Below, in pieces: positions 35,606 through 44,353 of a stretch of DNA of 44,353 bases. Each line of letters begins with the position of its first letter. Positions within the stretch are counted from its first letter, which is position 1. The translations under genes were made by a program, and so were the position numbers. Under the pieces are notes generated by a model. It saw only the letters and a list, made by a program, of their open reading frames with translations, was not told where the DNA came from and did not search any database. Source of the stretch: Pseudomonas sp. PB120 (lineage in GTDB: Bacteria; Pseudomonadota; Gammaproteobacteria; Pseudomonadales; Pseudomonadaceae); NCBI RefSeq assembly GCF_009761815.1, contig NZ_RWIN01000081.1, forward strand, positions 1-44,353, in the 5' to 3' direction.

Positions 35606-35634
35606 ATCATAGCCGCCCTTCCCTCGTTCAGGAA
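35606..35634 (-). promoter_or_regulatory. Candidate trxA promoter
   Basis: On the minus strand, TTCCTG (35629-35634) and TATGAT (35606-35611) are spaced by 17 bases, about 37 bases upstream of the trxA start codon. The -10 is good and the -35 is weak. The same stretch can form a CCTTCC / GGAAGG hairpin. Confidence 0.35.
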
Positions 35635-35758
35635 GGTGCAGATGATTGAGTCTCGCTATGGCGGTGCATGAGTTTGGGTATAGCTCAAGTCAGGCATAGG
35701 CGGGAGCAAGGCAGGTTTTTTCGGTAAGGAACGCACCCCGGGGCGCCTTTGCGGCCGC

Positions 35759-35850
35759 CATCGCGAGCAGGCCGCTCCTACAGTGGATCGGCGTCCTGCG
35801 CGGGCTCGCGGGCAACACCCAGCCCTGTAGGAGCGAGCCTGCTCGCGATT
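35759..35850. repeat. REP pair, family B, inside-out orientation
   Basis: The first arm (ATCGCGAGCAGGCCGCTCCTACA, read in two parts ATCGCGAGCAGGC and CGCTCCTACA) has lost one base relative to the family. The second arm is TGTAGGAGCGAGCCTGCTCG. The CTACA/TGTAG ends face inward, as at 18222. It lies in the 396-bp gap between the divergent trxA and ppx genes, which otherwise holds the trxA promoter candidate and no open frame I would call a gene. Confidence 0.82.
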
Positions 35851-35965
35851 GACCGCGCAGCGGTCACCCGCATGACTGCGCCGGATCAAGGCTTTCTGCA
35901 CTGCGCGTTGGCGCCAGCCTGTGATCGTGGCACGATGTCGAGGTTATCGACCGAGACCCCTGACC

Positions 35966-37468
35966 ATGCCGCAATCCCAAGCCAAGAATCTGTCCCTGAT
36001 CGCCGCAATCGACCTGGGCTCCAACAGCTTTCACATGGTCGTGGCCAAGGCCCAGAACGGCGAAATCCGCATACTCGAACGCCTCGGAGAAAAGGTTCAG
36101 CTGGCTGCCGGGATCGACGACGAGCGCAAGCTCAGCGAAGAATCCATGCAGCGCGGGCTCGATTGCCTGAAGCGCTTCGCCCAACTGATCAACGGTATGC
36201 CCCCTGGTGCCGTGCGGATCGTCGGGACCAACGCCCTGCGCGAAGCTCGCAACCGGGGCGAATTCATCCGCCGCGCCGAAGAAATCCTCGGCCACCCGGT
36301 CGAAGTCATCTCCGGCCGTGAAGAAGCACGCCTTATTTACCTCGGCGTGTCCCACACCCTCGCCGACACCCCGGGCAAACGCCTGGTCGCCGACATCGGT
36401 GGCGGCAGTACCGAATTCATCATTGGCCAGCGCTTTGAACCGCTGCTGCGCGAAAGCCTGCAAATGGGCTGCGTCAGTTTCACCCAGCGCTACTTCAAGG
36501 ACGGCAAGATCACCCCCGCCCGCTACGCCCAGGCGTACACCGCGGCGCGGCTGGAGATCATGAGCATCGAACACGCCCTGCACCGCCTGACCTGGGATGA
36601 AGCCATCGGCTCTTCGGGCACCATTCGCGCCATCGGCCTGGCGCTGAAGGCCGGGGGTCACGGCACGGGCGAAGTGAACGCCGAGGGCCTGGCCTGGCTC
36701 AAACGCAAGCTGATCAAGCTGGGTGACATCGAGAAAATCGACTTTGATGGCATCAAACCCGATCGCCGGGCGATTTTCCCGGCGGGGCTGGCGATTCTCG
36801 AAGCCATTTTCGATGCCCTCGAACTGAAACGCATGGACCACTGTGAAGGCGCCCTGCGCGAAGGCGTGCTCTACGACCTGCTGGGCCGTCATCATCACGA
36901 AGACGTCCGTGAGCGCACCCTCAGCTCGCTGATGGAGCGTTATCACGTCGACCTGGAACAAGCGGCACGCGTCGAGCGCAAAGCGTTGCATGCCTTCGAT
37001 CAGGTGGCCGAGGATTGGGATCTGGATGACGGCGTCTGGCGCGAACTGCTCGGTTGGGCGGCGAAGGTGCACGAGGTGGGTCTGGACATCGCGCACTATC
37101 ACTACCACAAGCACGGCGCCTACCTGATCGAGCACTCGGACCTGGCCGGGTTCTCCCGCGAAGACCAACTGATGCTCGCGCTGCTGGTGCGTGGCCACCG
37201 GCGCAATATTCCCAAGGACAAGTTTGCCGAGTTCGGCGATGAAGGCATCAAGCTGATTCGCCTGTGCGTGCTGCTGCGCTTTGCGATCCTGTTCCATCAC
37301 ATCCGCGGCACCCAGGAAATGCCTCAAGTCGTGCTGCGCGCCAATGGTGACAGCCTGGATGTGCTGTTCCCGGAAAACTGGCTGGATGAAAACCAGCTGA
37401 CCCAGGCTGACTTTGCCCTCGAAGCCGAATGGCTAACGCGGGTTGGTTTCGTGCTGAACGTCCGCTAA
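35966..37468 (+). CDS. ppx: Exopolyphosphatase
   Basis: It processively releases phosphate from the ends of polyphosphate. The 500-residue protein is a Ppx/GppA ASKHA-fold phosphatase: phosphate-1 motif [15 protein letters not shown] (residues 13-27), [11 protein letters not shown], the catalytic Glu in [13 protein letters not shown], and the phosphate-2 motif [14 protein letters not shown]. The C-terminal half (about 310-500, with [11 protein letters not shown] and [20 protein letters not shown]) is the HD-like domain of long Ppx proteins. The ATG at 35966 gives the family start; its ribosome site is weak (GAGACCCC). It faces ppk, the polymer-making enzyme, tail to tail. Confidence 0.95.
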   Translation: MPQSQAKNLSLIAAIDLGSNSFHMVVAKAQNGEIRILERLGEKVQLAAGIDDERKLSEESMQRGLDCLKRFAQLINGMPPGAVRIVGTNALREARNRGEFIRRAEEILGHPVEVISGREEARLIYLGVSHTLADTPGKRLVADIGGGSTEFIIGQRFEPLLRESLQMGCVSFTQRYFKDGKITPARYAQAYTAARLEIMSIEHALHRLTWDEAIGSSGTIRAIGLALKAGGHGTGEVNAEGLAWLKRKLIKLGDIEKIDFDGIKPDRRAIFPAGLAILEAIFDALELKRMDHCEGALREGVLYDLLGRHHHEDVRERTLSSLMERYHVDLEQAARVERKALHAFDQVAEDWDLDDGVWRELLGWAAKVHEVGLDIAHYHYHKHGAYLIEHSDLAGFSREDQLMLALLVRGHRRNIPKDKFAEFGDEGIKLIRLCVLLRFAILFHHIRGTQEMPQVVLRANGDSLDVLFPENWLDENQLTQADFALEAEWLTRVGFVLNVR

Positions 37469-37472
37469 CACT

Positions 37473-37567
37473 TGTGGCGAGGGAGCCTGCTCCCGCTGGG
37501 TCGCGAAGCGGCCCCAAAAAATAGGGGCCTGCTACGCAGTCCAGCGGGAGCAAGCTCCCTCGCCACA
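37473..37567. repeat. REPIN, family A
   Basis: Arms TGTGGCGAGGGAGCCTGCTC and AGCGGGAGCAAGCTCCCTCG, continuing to CCACA, flank the loop GCGAAGCGGCCCC ... GGGGCCTGCTACGCAG. This is the best full copy of the family in the window. It starts 4 bp after the ppx stop codon in the convergent ppx/ppk junction. Confidence 0.9.
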
Positions 37568-37584
37568 GGTTACTCAAGCAAGAT

Positions 37585-37620
37585 AAAAAAATGGCGATCC
37601 GCAGGGATCGCCATTTTTTA
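37585..37620. terminator. Bidirectional intrinsic terminator between ppx and ppk
   Basis: Arms AAAAAATGGCGATCC (37586-37600) and GGATCGCCATTTTTT (37605-37619) flank a 4-base loop, with A and T runs in the right places for both strands. It ends about 14 bp before the ppk stop codon. Confidence 0.93.
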
Positions 37621-37633
37621 TGCCGCGTGAAAC

Positions 37634-39856
37634 TTAACGCACCGCCAGGATCGGGCTACCCAGCCGCTCCAGCAATGTCGCCTGGGCACTGCGCGGGTTC
37701 TGGTTGCCGGTTGGCGTGTTGCGGATGTAACGACCGTCCGCCTGCAGGCTCCAGCTGTGGGTGTTATCGGTGAGATACAGCTCCAGCTCTTTCTTGACCC
37801 GCATGATCAGCTTCTTGCCTTCCACCGGGAAGCAAGTCTCGACGCGCTTGTCGAGGTTGCGCTCCATCCAGTCGGCGCTGGACAGGAACATCTGCTCTTC
37901 GCCGCCATTCAGGAAGTAGAAAACCCGGGTGTGCTCCAGGAAGCGGCCAATGATCGAGCGCACGTGGATGTTGTGGGAAACCCCGGCGATGCCCGGACGC
38001 AGGCAGCACATGCCGCGCACGACCAGGTCGATGCGCACCCCGGACTGACTGGCCTTGTACAACGCGCGGATGATCTTCGGATCGGTCAGCGAGTTGAACT
38101 TGGCGATGATGTGCGCCGGTTTGCCGTCGAGGGCGAACTGGGTTTCGCGGGCAATCATGTCGAGCATGCCCTTCTTCAGCGTGAACGGCGCATGCAGCAG
38201 CTTCTTCATGCGCAGGGTCTTGCCCATGCCGATCAGCTGGCTGAACAGTTTGCCGACGTCTTCGCACAAGGCGTCGTCCGAGGTCAGCAGGCTGTAGTCG
38301 GTGTACAGGCGCGCGTTGGCGGCGTGGTAGTTGCCCGTCCCCAAGTGGGCGTAGCGGACAATCTCGCCGGCCTCGCGACGCAGGATCAGCATCATCTTGG
38401 CGTGGGTCTTGAAACCGACCACGCCGTAAATGACTACCGCACCGGCCGCTTGCAGACGGCTGGCCAATTGAAGGTTGGATTCTTCGTCGAACCGCGCCCG
38501 CAATTCGATCACCGCGGTGACTTCCTTGCCGTTGCGTGCGGCATCGACCAGCGCATCGACGATTTCCGAGTTGGCGCCAGAGCGGTACAGGGTCTGACGA
38601 ACCGCCAACACGTGCGGGTCCTTCGCGGCCTGGCGCAGCAGGTCGACCACCGGGGTGAACGACTCGAACGGGTGCAGCAGCAGGATGTCCTGCTTGCTGA
38701 TCACGCTGAATATGTTTTCGCTGTTTTGCAGCAGTTTCGGGATCTGTGGCGTGAACGGCAGGTATTGCAGGTCGCGCTGACTGTCGAGGCCAGTGATGCT
38801 GAACAGACGGGTCAGGTTGACCGGACCGTTGACCTGATACAGCTCGGTTTCGTGCAGGTTGAACTGCTTGAGCAAGTAGTCGGACAGGTGTTTCGGGCAG
38901 GTGTCGGCCACTTCCAGCCGCACAGCGTCACCGTAGCGACGGGAGAACAACTCGCCGCGCAGGGCGCGAGCCAGGTCTTCCACGTCTTCGGTGTCGACGG
39001 CGAGGTCGGCGTTTCGGGTCAGGCGGAACTGGTAGCAACCCTTGACCTTCATGCCCTGGAACAGGTCATCGGCGTGCGCGTGGATCATCGACGACAGGAA
39101 CACATAGTTGTCGCCAGGGCCGCCGACTTCTTCCGGCACCTTGATAACCCGCGGCAACAGGCGCGGTGCCGGGATGATCGCCAGTCCGGAGTCGCGACCG
39201 AAGGCGTCGATGCCTTCGAGCTCGACAATGAAGTTCAGGCTCTTGTTCACCAGCAACGGGAACGGGTGCGTCGGGTCGAGGCCGATCGGGGTGATGATCG
39301 GTGCGATCTCGTCGCGGAAATAACGGCGGACCCAGGTCTTGAGCTTGGTGGTCCAGTAACGACGACGGATGAAGCGGACCTGATGTTTTTCCAGTTCCGG
39401 CAACAGGATGTCGTTGAGGATCGCGTACTGGCGGTCGACGTGACCGTGCACCAGTTCGCTGATCCGGGCCAGGGCCTGATGCGGTTGTAGGCCATCGGCG
39501 CCAGCCTGCTCACGGGCGAAGGTGATCTGCTTCTTCAGGCCGGCCACACGAATTTCGAAGAACTCGTCCAGGTTGCTGGAGAAGATCAGCAGAAACTTCA
39601 GCCGCTCCAGCAACGGGTAGGACTCATCCAGCGCCTGTTCCAGCACGCGGATGTTGAACTGCAGTTGCGAGAGCTCGCGATGGATGTACAGGCTGCTGTC
39701 ATCCAGGCCGGGAATGGCGATCGACGGGGCTGCCGACGTAGCCTCGGCTACCAACGCGGGTGGAGCAGGCTCCAGCTCCGGCGGGGTTTCGTCGATTTGC
39801 TCGACCACGGGTTGAGCCTCTTTTAAAGCAACTTCAGTGAGTCCTTCGGTATTCAT
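37634..39856 (-). CDS. ppk: Polyphosphate kinase 1
   Basis: It makes polyphosphate from ATP by way of a phosphohistidine. The 740-residue PPK1 has an N-terminal extension of about 50 acidic and proline-rich residues ([18 protein letters not shown]), then the family body starting at [20 protein letters not shown]. The phosphorylated His is H485 in [15 protein letters not shown], and the second active-site His is H642 in [14 protein letters not shown]. Two phospholipase-D-like domains make the C-terminal half. It follows hemB by 18 bp on the same strand, so it is probably read from the hemB promoter at least in part. Confidence 0.97.
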   Translation of the reverse strand: MNTEGLTEVALKEAQPVVEQIDETPPELEPAPPALVAEATSAAPSIAIPGLDDSSLYIHRELSQLQFNIRVLEQALDESYPLLERLKFLLIFSSNLDEFFEIRVAGLKKQITFAREQAGADGLQPHQALARISELVHGHVDRQYAILNDILLPELEKHQVRFIRRRYWTTKLKTWVRRYFRDEIAPIITPIGLDPTHPFPLLVNKSLNFIVELEGIDAFGRDSGLAIIPAPRLLPRVIKVPEEVGGPGDNYVFLSSMIHAHADDLFQGMKVKGCYQFRLTRNADLAVDTEDVEDLARALRGELFSRRYGDAVRLEVADTCPKHLSDYLLKQFNLHETELYQVNGPVNLTRLFSITGLDSQRDLQYLPFTPQIPKLLQNSENIFSVISKQDILLLHPFESFTPVVDLLRQAAKDPHVLAVRQTLYRSGANSEIVDALVDAARNGKEVTAVIELRARFDEESNLQLASRLQAAGAVVIYGVVGFKTHAKMMLILRREAGEIVRYAHLGTGNYHAANARLYTDYSLLTSDDALCEDVGKLFSQLIGMGKTLRMKKLLHAPFTLKKGMLDMIARETQFALDGKPAHIIAKFNSLTDPKIIRALYKASQSGVRIDLVVRGMCCLRPGIAGVSHNIHVRSIIGRFLEHTRVFYFLNGGEEQMFLSSADWMERNLDKRVETCFPVEGKKLIMRVKKELELYLTDNTHSWSLQADGRYIRNTPTGNQNPRSAQATLLERLGSPILAVR

Positions 39857-39874
39857 GACATGTTCCTGGGAGGG

Positions 39875-41041
<1,167 letters not shown>

Positions 41042-41096
41042 TCACGAATGTGCACGAAGGGTTAGGCTGCGCGTTCATTTCGCCAGCACCCAGACA

Positions 41097-41723
41097 ATGC
41101 TCCAACAATTTCTGCATGACTTCGGCTACTTTGCCCTTTTTCTCGGCACGTTCTTCGAAGGCGAAACCATTCTGGTACTCGCGGGCTTCCTCGCGTTCCG
41201 TGGATACATGGACATCAACCTGGTGGTCGTCGTGGCGTTTTTCGGCAGTTATGCCGGCGACCAGCTGTGGTATTTCCTGGGACGCAAGCACGGCCGCAAG
41301 CTGCTGGCGCGCAAACCGCGCTGGCAGATGATGGGCGATCGGGCACTGGAACATATCCGCAAGCACCCGGACATCTGGGTGCTGAGCTTCCGTTTTGTCT
41401 ACGGTTTGCGCACGGTAATGCCGGTGGCTATCGGCCTGTCAGGCTATCCGCCGGGACGTTACCTGCTGCTGAACGGGATTGGCGCCGCCATCTGGGCTGC
41501 CGCCCTGGCTGCAGCCGCCTACCACTTTGGCGCGGTGCTCGAAGGGCTGCTCGGCAGCGTCAAGAAGTACGAGTTGTGGGTGCTCGGCGCCCTGTTGGTG
41601 CTGGGCGTGGTCCTGTGGCTGCGTCGGCGCTTCAAGAATGCCCGCCTGGCGAAGAAGATCTACGCCGATGAGCAAGCCCTGAAAGCCGAACAGGCCAACG
41701 TGACTAAGACGCCAGCCGAGTGA
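41097..41723 (+). CDS. DedA family membrane protein
   Basis: The 208-residue polytopic protein is of the DedA/VTT (SNARE-associated) family, linked to lipid-carrier or phospholipid flipping and membrane homeostasis. Features are the re-entrant start FALFLGTFFEGETILVLAGF with the conserved acidic Glu, the GSYAGDQLWYFLGRKHGRK stretch and the second motif SFRFVYGLRTVMPVAIGLSG with essential arginines. C-terminal helices are followed by a basic/acidic tail. Its last 20 bases overlap the end of the convergent sterol-desaturase-family gene. The specific lipid substrate is unknown. Confidence 0.92.
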   Translation: MLQQFLHDFGYFALFLGTFFEGETILVLAGFLAFRGYMDINLVVVVAFFGSYAGDQLWYFLGRKHGRKLLARKPRWQMMGDRALEHIRKHPDIWVLSFRFVYGLRTVMPVAIGLSGYPPGRYLLLNGIGAAIWAAALAAAAYHFGAVLEGLLGSVKKYELWVLGALLVLGVVLWLRRRFKNARLAKKIYADEQALKAEQANVTKTPAE

Positions 41724-42939
41724 AACGGTTTCTGCAGCAGTAGAGACCGATTCCGCTGAGCAGGCTGTAACTGAGCAAGCCGGCCCAGCCCACCGCGCTG
41801 GCGGGCCACAAGCCAACCAACGGCGCCAGCCATACCAGCGGCACGTTCGATGCCAGCCGCACCAGTTCCAGCTTCAACGCCCACGGGCGATTCTCCAGCG
41901 CCACCCCCAACGCAAACAACCCCAGCGCCACCGCCCCCCAGCCGAGGATCAACGCGCCGATCGGCAGGTGCTGCTCCAGATTCATCAAATAGCTGCCCAG
42001 CGCGATGTAGACGCAGAACTGCAACGCGACATACAGCTGCTGACGCCCGTCCAGCGGCACTTCGAATTTGCGGAACTGGCTCAGGTCCTGTTTGCTCATC
42101 GGGTACCTGGCCGCGACATCCGCCGGCCGCCAACCGGTGCGCATGAACCAGATCCGCAGCTTGTCCCACTTGCTCTCGGCACGCCGCGCGTCATCCCACA
42201 GCTGCGCATAGAACTGCAGGTTGGCCCACAACGGGTTCCAGCTCGCCAACGGGGTGGTGACGCCAAAAATCACCGGTTCGTTGTCGTCCTCTTCCTGGAA
42301 CGAGCCGAACAGACGGTCCCAAATAATGAACACGCCGCCGTAGTTGCGATCCATGTAGAGAAGGTTTTGTGCATGGTGGGCGCGATGATTGGACGGCGTG
42401 ACGAAAAACCACTCGAACCAGCCAAGCTTGGGAATGTGTTTGGTATGTACCCAGAATTGATACAGCAAGTTGAGCGCAGCCACGCTGACGAACACCAGCA
42501 GCGGCACACCGATCACGGCCATGGGCAGGTAGAAAATCCAGCTCAGCAGGAAACCGGTACTGGTCTGGCGCAGAGCCGTGGACAGGTTGTATTCCTCGCT
42601 CTGGTGATGCACCGAGTGCGCGGCCCAGAGGATGTTGCGCTCATGGCCCATGCGATGCAGCCAGTAGTAGCAGAAGTCGTAGAGGACGAAGGCGAATACC
42701 CAGACCCAAACGCTGTCGGCCGCCAGGTCGAAAAGGGCCAGGTGCTTGAGGGCAAACGCGTAGGTCACCAGCCCGACACCTTTGGTCAACAGCCCGGTGG
42801 TGGTCGACAGCACCCCGGTGCTGAGGCTGTTGATCGCGTCCGCCAGCCGATAGTTACTGATCCCGCGCCAGCGGTCGGCCAGCAGCTCGACGGCAATCAG
42901 CACAAAGAAAAACGGCACCGCATACAGAATGAAGTCCAT
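41704..42939 (-). CDS. Sterol desaturase / fatty acid hydroxylase family protein
   Basis: The 411-residue integral membrane di-iron oxygenase has the histidine clusters H95RMGH, H108SVHH and H185RAHH, plus an additional His in VHTKHIP (165-168). Membrane segments flank these (MDFILYAVPFFFVLIAVELL; LLSWIFYLPMAVIGVPLLVF), and a C-terminal extension of about 150 residues adds several more hydrophobic helices that are not part of the core family. The substrate in bacteria is generally unknown (fatty acid, alkylglycerol or hopanoid-like lipid). It is convergent with and overlaps DedA by 20 bp. Confidence 0.91.
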   Translation of the reverse strand: MDFILYAVPFFFVLIAVELLADRWRGISNYRLADAINSLSTGVLSTTTGLLTKGVGLVTYAFALKHLALFDLAADSVWVWVFAFVLYDFCYYWLHRMGHERNILWAAHSVHHQSEEYNLSTALRQTSTGFLLSWIFYLPMAVIGVPLLVFVSVAALNLLYQFWVHTKHIPKLGWFEWFFVTPSNHRAHHAQNLLYMDRNYGGVFIIWDRLFGSFQEEDDNEPVIFGVTTPLASWNPLWANLQFYAQLWDDARRAESKWDKLRIWFMRTGWRPADVAARYPMSKQDLSQFRKFEVPLDGRQQLYVALQFCVYIALGSYLMNLEQHLPIGALILGWGAVALGLFALGVALENRPWALKLELVRLASNVPLVWLAPLVGLWPASAVGWAGLLSYSLLSGIGLYCCRNRFTRLAS

Positions 42940-43054
42940 GACACGCCCTGATCGGAATCTTGAGGACAGATGCTAGGTGTAGCCGCGAATTTACCCTATG
43001 GCAACGAGTGACAAATTAGTGGACATTTAACGCCATGAATCTGGAGAAATACCC

Positions 43055-43723
43055 ATGAGCAAAAAAATTGCAGTGATTCTTTCCGGCTGTGGCGTGTACG
43101 ACGGCGCAGAGATCCATGAAAGCGTGATCACCTTGCTGCGCCTGGACCAACGGGGCGCCCAGGTGCAATGTTTCGCCCCCAATGTCGAGCAGTTGCATGT
43201 GATCAATCACCTGACTGGGGAAGCAATGCCCGAGTCGCGCAACGTGCTGGTGGAATCGGCGCGGATCGCCCGGGGCAATATTCAGGACATTCGCGAAGCG
43301 AACGCCGAGGACTTCGATGCGCTGATTGTTCCCGGCGGTTTCGGCTCGGCCAAGAACCTCTCCAATTTTGCCGTCGAAGGCGCGGGCTGCACCGTACAAC
43401 CGGACGTTCTGGCGTTGGCCGAAGCCTTTGCCGAGGCGGGTAAACCGGTCGGGTTGATGTGCATTTCGCCGGCGCTGGCCGCGAAAATCTATGGCCCAGG
43501 CGTCAACTGCACCATCGGCAACGATGCCGAGACCGCCGCCACTATGAACAAAATGGGCGCCACCCATACCGATTGCGCGGTGAGCGAGATCGTCGAAGAC
43601 AAGGCTCGCAAATTGGTCAGCACCCCGGCGTACATGCTGGCGAAGTCGATCAGTGAAGCCGCTTCAGGCATCAACAAAATGGTCGACCGCGTGCTTGAAC
43701 TGACCCACGAAAACGACGCCTGA
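43055..43723 (+). CDS. elbB: Isoprenoid biosynthesis glyoxalase ElbB (DJ-1/PfpI superfamily)
   Basis: The 222-residue class I glutamine-amidotransferase-like protein has the DJ-1 family nucleophile elbow GLMCISPALA with C136 and an acidic residue early (VYDGAEIHE). Landmarks SGCGVYDGAEIHESVI, VPGGFGSAKNLSNFA and NDAETAATMNKMGATH match E. coli ElbB, which has weak glyoxalase activity and was linked to isoprenoid production. GGAGAAATACCC precedes the ATG. The gene is monocistronic, followed by a REPIN at the convergent junction with the YaiI-family gene. Confidence 0.95.
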   Translation: MSKKIAVILSGCGVYDGAEIHESVITLLRLDQRGAQVQCFAPNVEQLHVINHLTGEAMPESRNVLVESARIARGNIQDIREANAEDFDALIVPGGFGSAKNLSNFAVEGAGCTVQPDVLALAEAFAEAGKPVGLMCISPALAAKIYGPGVNCTIGNDAETAATMNKMGATHTDCAVSEIVEDKARKLVSTPAYMLAKSISEAASGINKMVDRVLELTHENDA

Positions 43724-43733
43724 CCCGTTTTAC

Positions 43734-43823
43734 TGTGGGAGCGAGCCTGCTCGCGATGAGGCCGCAACGTTCAACAAATAGGCTGATTGTCAGACCGCTA
43801 TCGCGAGCGGGCTCGCTCCCACA
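43734..43823. repeat. REPIN, family B
   Basis: Arms TGTGGGAGCGAGCCTGCTCG and GCGAGCGGGCTCGCTCCCACA flank a spacer of about 40 bases containing TCAGACCGCTATCGCG. It starts 11 bp after the elbB stop codon and ends 4 bp before the stop codon of the convergent YaiI-family gene, filling the junction. Confidence 0.9.
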
Positions 43824-43827
43824 GGGG

Positions 43828-44295
43828 TTACCTTCCGGTTTGAGACTGGCGCGAAAGGCGCGTAAGGATCCGGTCCAGCGCATTGGCGAACGCCTGCTTC
43901 TCCCGTTCGCCAAAGGGCGCCGGCCCGCCGCTCATCTGGCCTTGCTCGCGCAAATCGGTGAACAGGTTGCGCACCGCCAGCCGGTCGCCCATGTTCTGCG
44001 CATCGAACTCCTTGCCGCGCGGGTCCAGCGCTGAAACGCCCTTCTTCACCAGGCGGTCAGCCAGCGGCACATCGCTGCAAATCACCAACTCGCCGGGCAC
44101 TGCGTGTTCCACCAGGTAGTCATCGGCGGCATCCGGGCCACTCGGCACCACGATCAGCTTAACCAGCGCAAGCCCCGGCTTGATCTGCGGCTGCCCCGCC
44201 ACCAGCACCACTTCGAACTGGCGCTTGAGGGCGAACTTCACCACCAGGTCCTTGGCTGCCCGCGGGCAGGCATCCGCATCGATCCACACACGCAT
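43828..44295 (-). CDS. YaiI/YqxD (UPF0178) family protein
   Basis: The 155-residue protein is of the UPF0178 group: start MRVWIDADACPRAAKDLVVK, with the acidic DADACP motif, IVVPSGPDAADDYLVEH, CSDVPLADRLVKKGVSALDP and the C-terminal MSGGPAPFGEREKQAFANAL. The DxD-type acidic residues recall PIN-like nucleases, but no activity is established from the sequence. The ATG at 44295 has GAGGAAAAAA upstream; a TTG six codons earlier is the only alternative. A REP arm lies 24 bp upstream of the start. Confidence 0.93.
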   Translation of the reverse strand: MRVWIDADACPRAAKDLVVKFALKRQFEVVLVAGQPQIKPGLALVKLIVVPSGPDAADDYLVEHAVPGELVICSDVPLADRLVKKGVSALDPRGKEFDAQNMGDRLAVRNLFTDLREQGQMSGGPAPFGEREKQAFANALDRILTRLSRQSQTGR

Positions 44296-44318
44296 GGTTT
44301 TTTCCTCTTCCAAAAAGC

Positions 44319-44342
44319 ATCGCGAGCAGGCTCGCTCCCACA
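44319..44342. repeat. REP arm, family B (partner beyond window end)
   Basis: A single ATCGCGAGCAGGCTCGCTCC arm ending CCACA lies close upstream of the YaiI-family start. Its partner, if any, would be outside the window to the right. Confidence 0.75.
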
Positions 44343-44353
44343 GGGGTATACAC

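Noticed and set aside
35864..37327. 487-codon minus-strand frame opposite ppx
   Set aside because: Complement of ppx codons; no family features, and it would run through the ppx start and the adjacent REP.
37757..39490. 577-codon open frame opposite ppk
   Set aside because: Shadow of the real ppk frame, with low-complexity Val/Gln/Asp-rich translation and no ribosome site or domain.

Overview
The window is a core-chromosome segment of a Pseudomonas, most likely of the P. fluorescens group. This rests on high GC with strong third-position GC bias, Pseudomonas-like sequences for ArgA, HemB, Rho, PPK and the 6S RNA, a gene order (argA ... gcv ... ubi/pepP ... ssrS ... ubiD ... rho/trxA ... ppx/ppk ... 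hemB) that I recall as shared across Pseudomonas, and many REP/REPIN palindromes of the kind scattered through fluorescens-group genomes. No prophage, insertion sequence, plasmid, CRISPR array, tRNA or rRNA is visible. The annotation has 41 protein genes and one RNA gene.

Layout. 0.1-2.8 kb: arginine biosynthesis (argA, argE). 2.9-4.3 kb: a divergent CYTH/CHAD triphosphatase. 4.4-5.4 kb: an Lrp/AsnC regulator divergent from a small ACT-like protein. 5.4-9.1 kb: an orphan GspE/PilB-type ATPase, a stomatin/NfeD membrane pair and a secreted DUF2388 protein. 9.3-15.1 kb: the glycine cleavage genes gcvP and gcvTH on the minus strand, with an oppositely oriented ArnB-like aminotransferase between them. 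15.3-18.1 kb: an Fe(III)-type ABC binding protein and permease without an ATPase gene. 18.3-23.1 kb: a tightly packed minus-strand operon ygfB-like, pepP, ubiH, DUF4442, ubiI. 23.3-24.8 kb: a zapB-like gene, zapA, 6S RNA and 5-formyltetrahydrofolate cyclo-ligase. 24.8-28.8 kb: small accessory housekeeping genes, including a 50-residue membrane protein, an EVE protein, a FliL-like protein, a quinone oxidoreductase, a secreted TonB-C-terminal-like protein and ChaC. 29.1-31.5 kb: ubiD with a translationally coupled Fe-S flavoreductase. 31.6-35.6 kb: an OafA-type acyltransferase with an SGNH domain, rho and trxA. 36.0-40.9 kb: ppx facing hemB-ppk. 41.1-44.3 kb: DedA, a sterol-desaturase-family protein, elbB and a YaiI-family gene.

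How it fits together. Three ubiquinone hydroxylase/decarboxylase genes (ubiI, ubiH, ubiD), each with a co-transcribed partner, make quinone synthesis the most frequent theme. One-carbon metabolism is represented by the glycine cleavage system and the 5-formyl-THF ligase. Polyphosphate turnover is represented by facing ppx and ppk genes.

The most distinctive layer is not coding: at least fourteen REP-type loci of two main families sit almost only between genes. They favour convergent junctions, one supplies the stop codon of argE, one is nested inside another, and one separates the two iron-transport genes. I found no convincing new defence or mobile system. The less explained items are the AsnC/ACT-like pair, the orphan secretion ATPase, the DUF4442 gene in the ubi operon and the AT-rich island at 28.8-29.0 kb.
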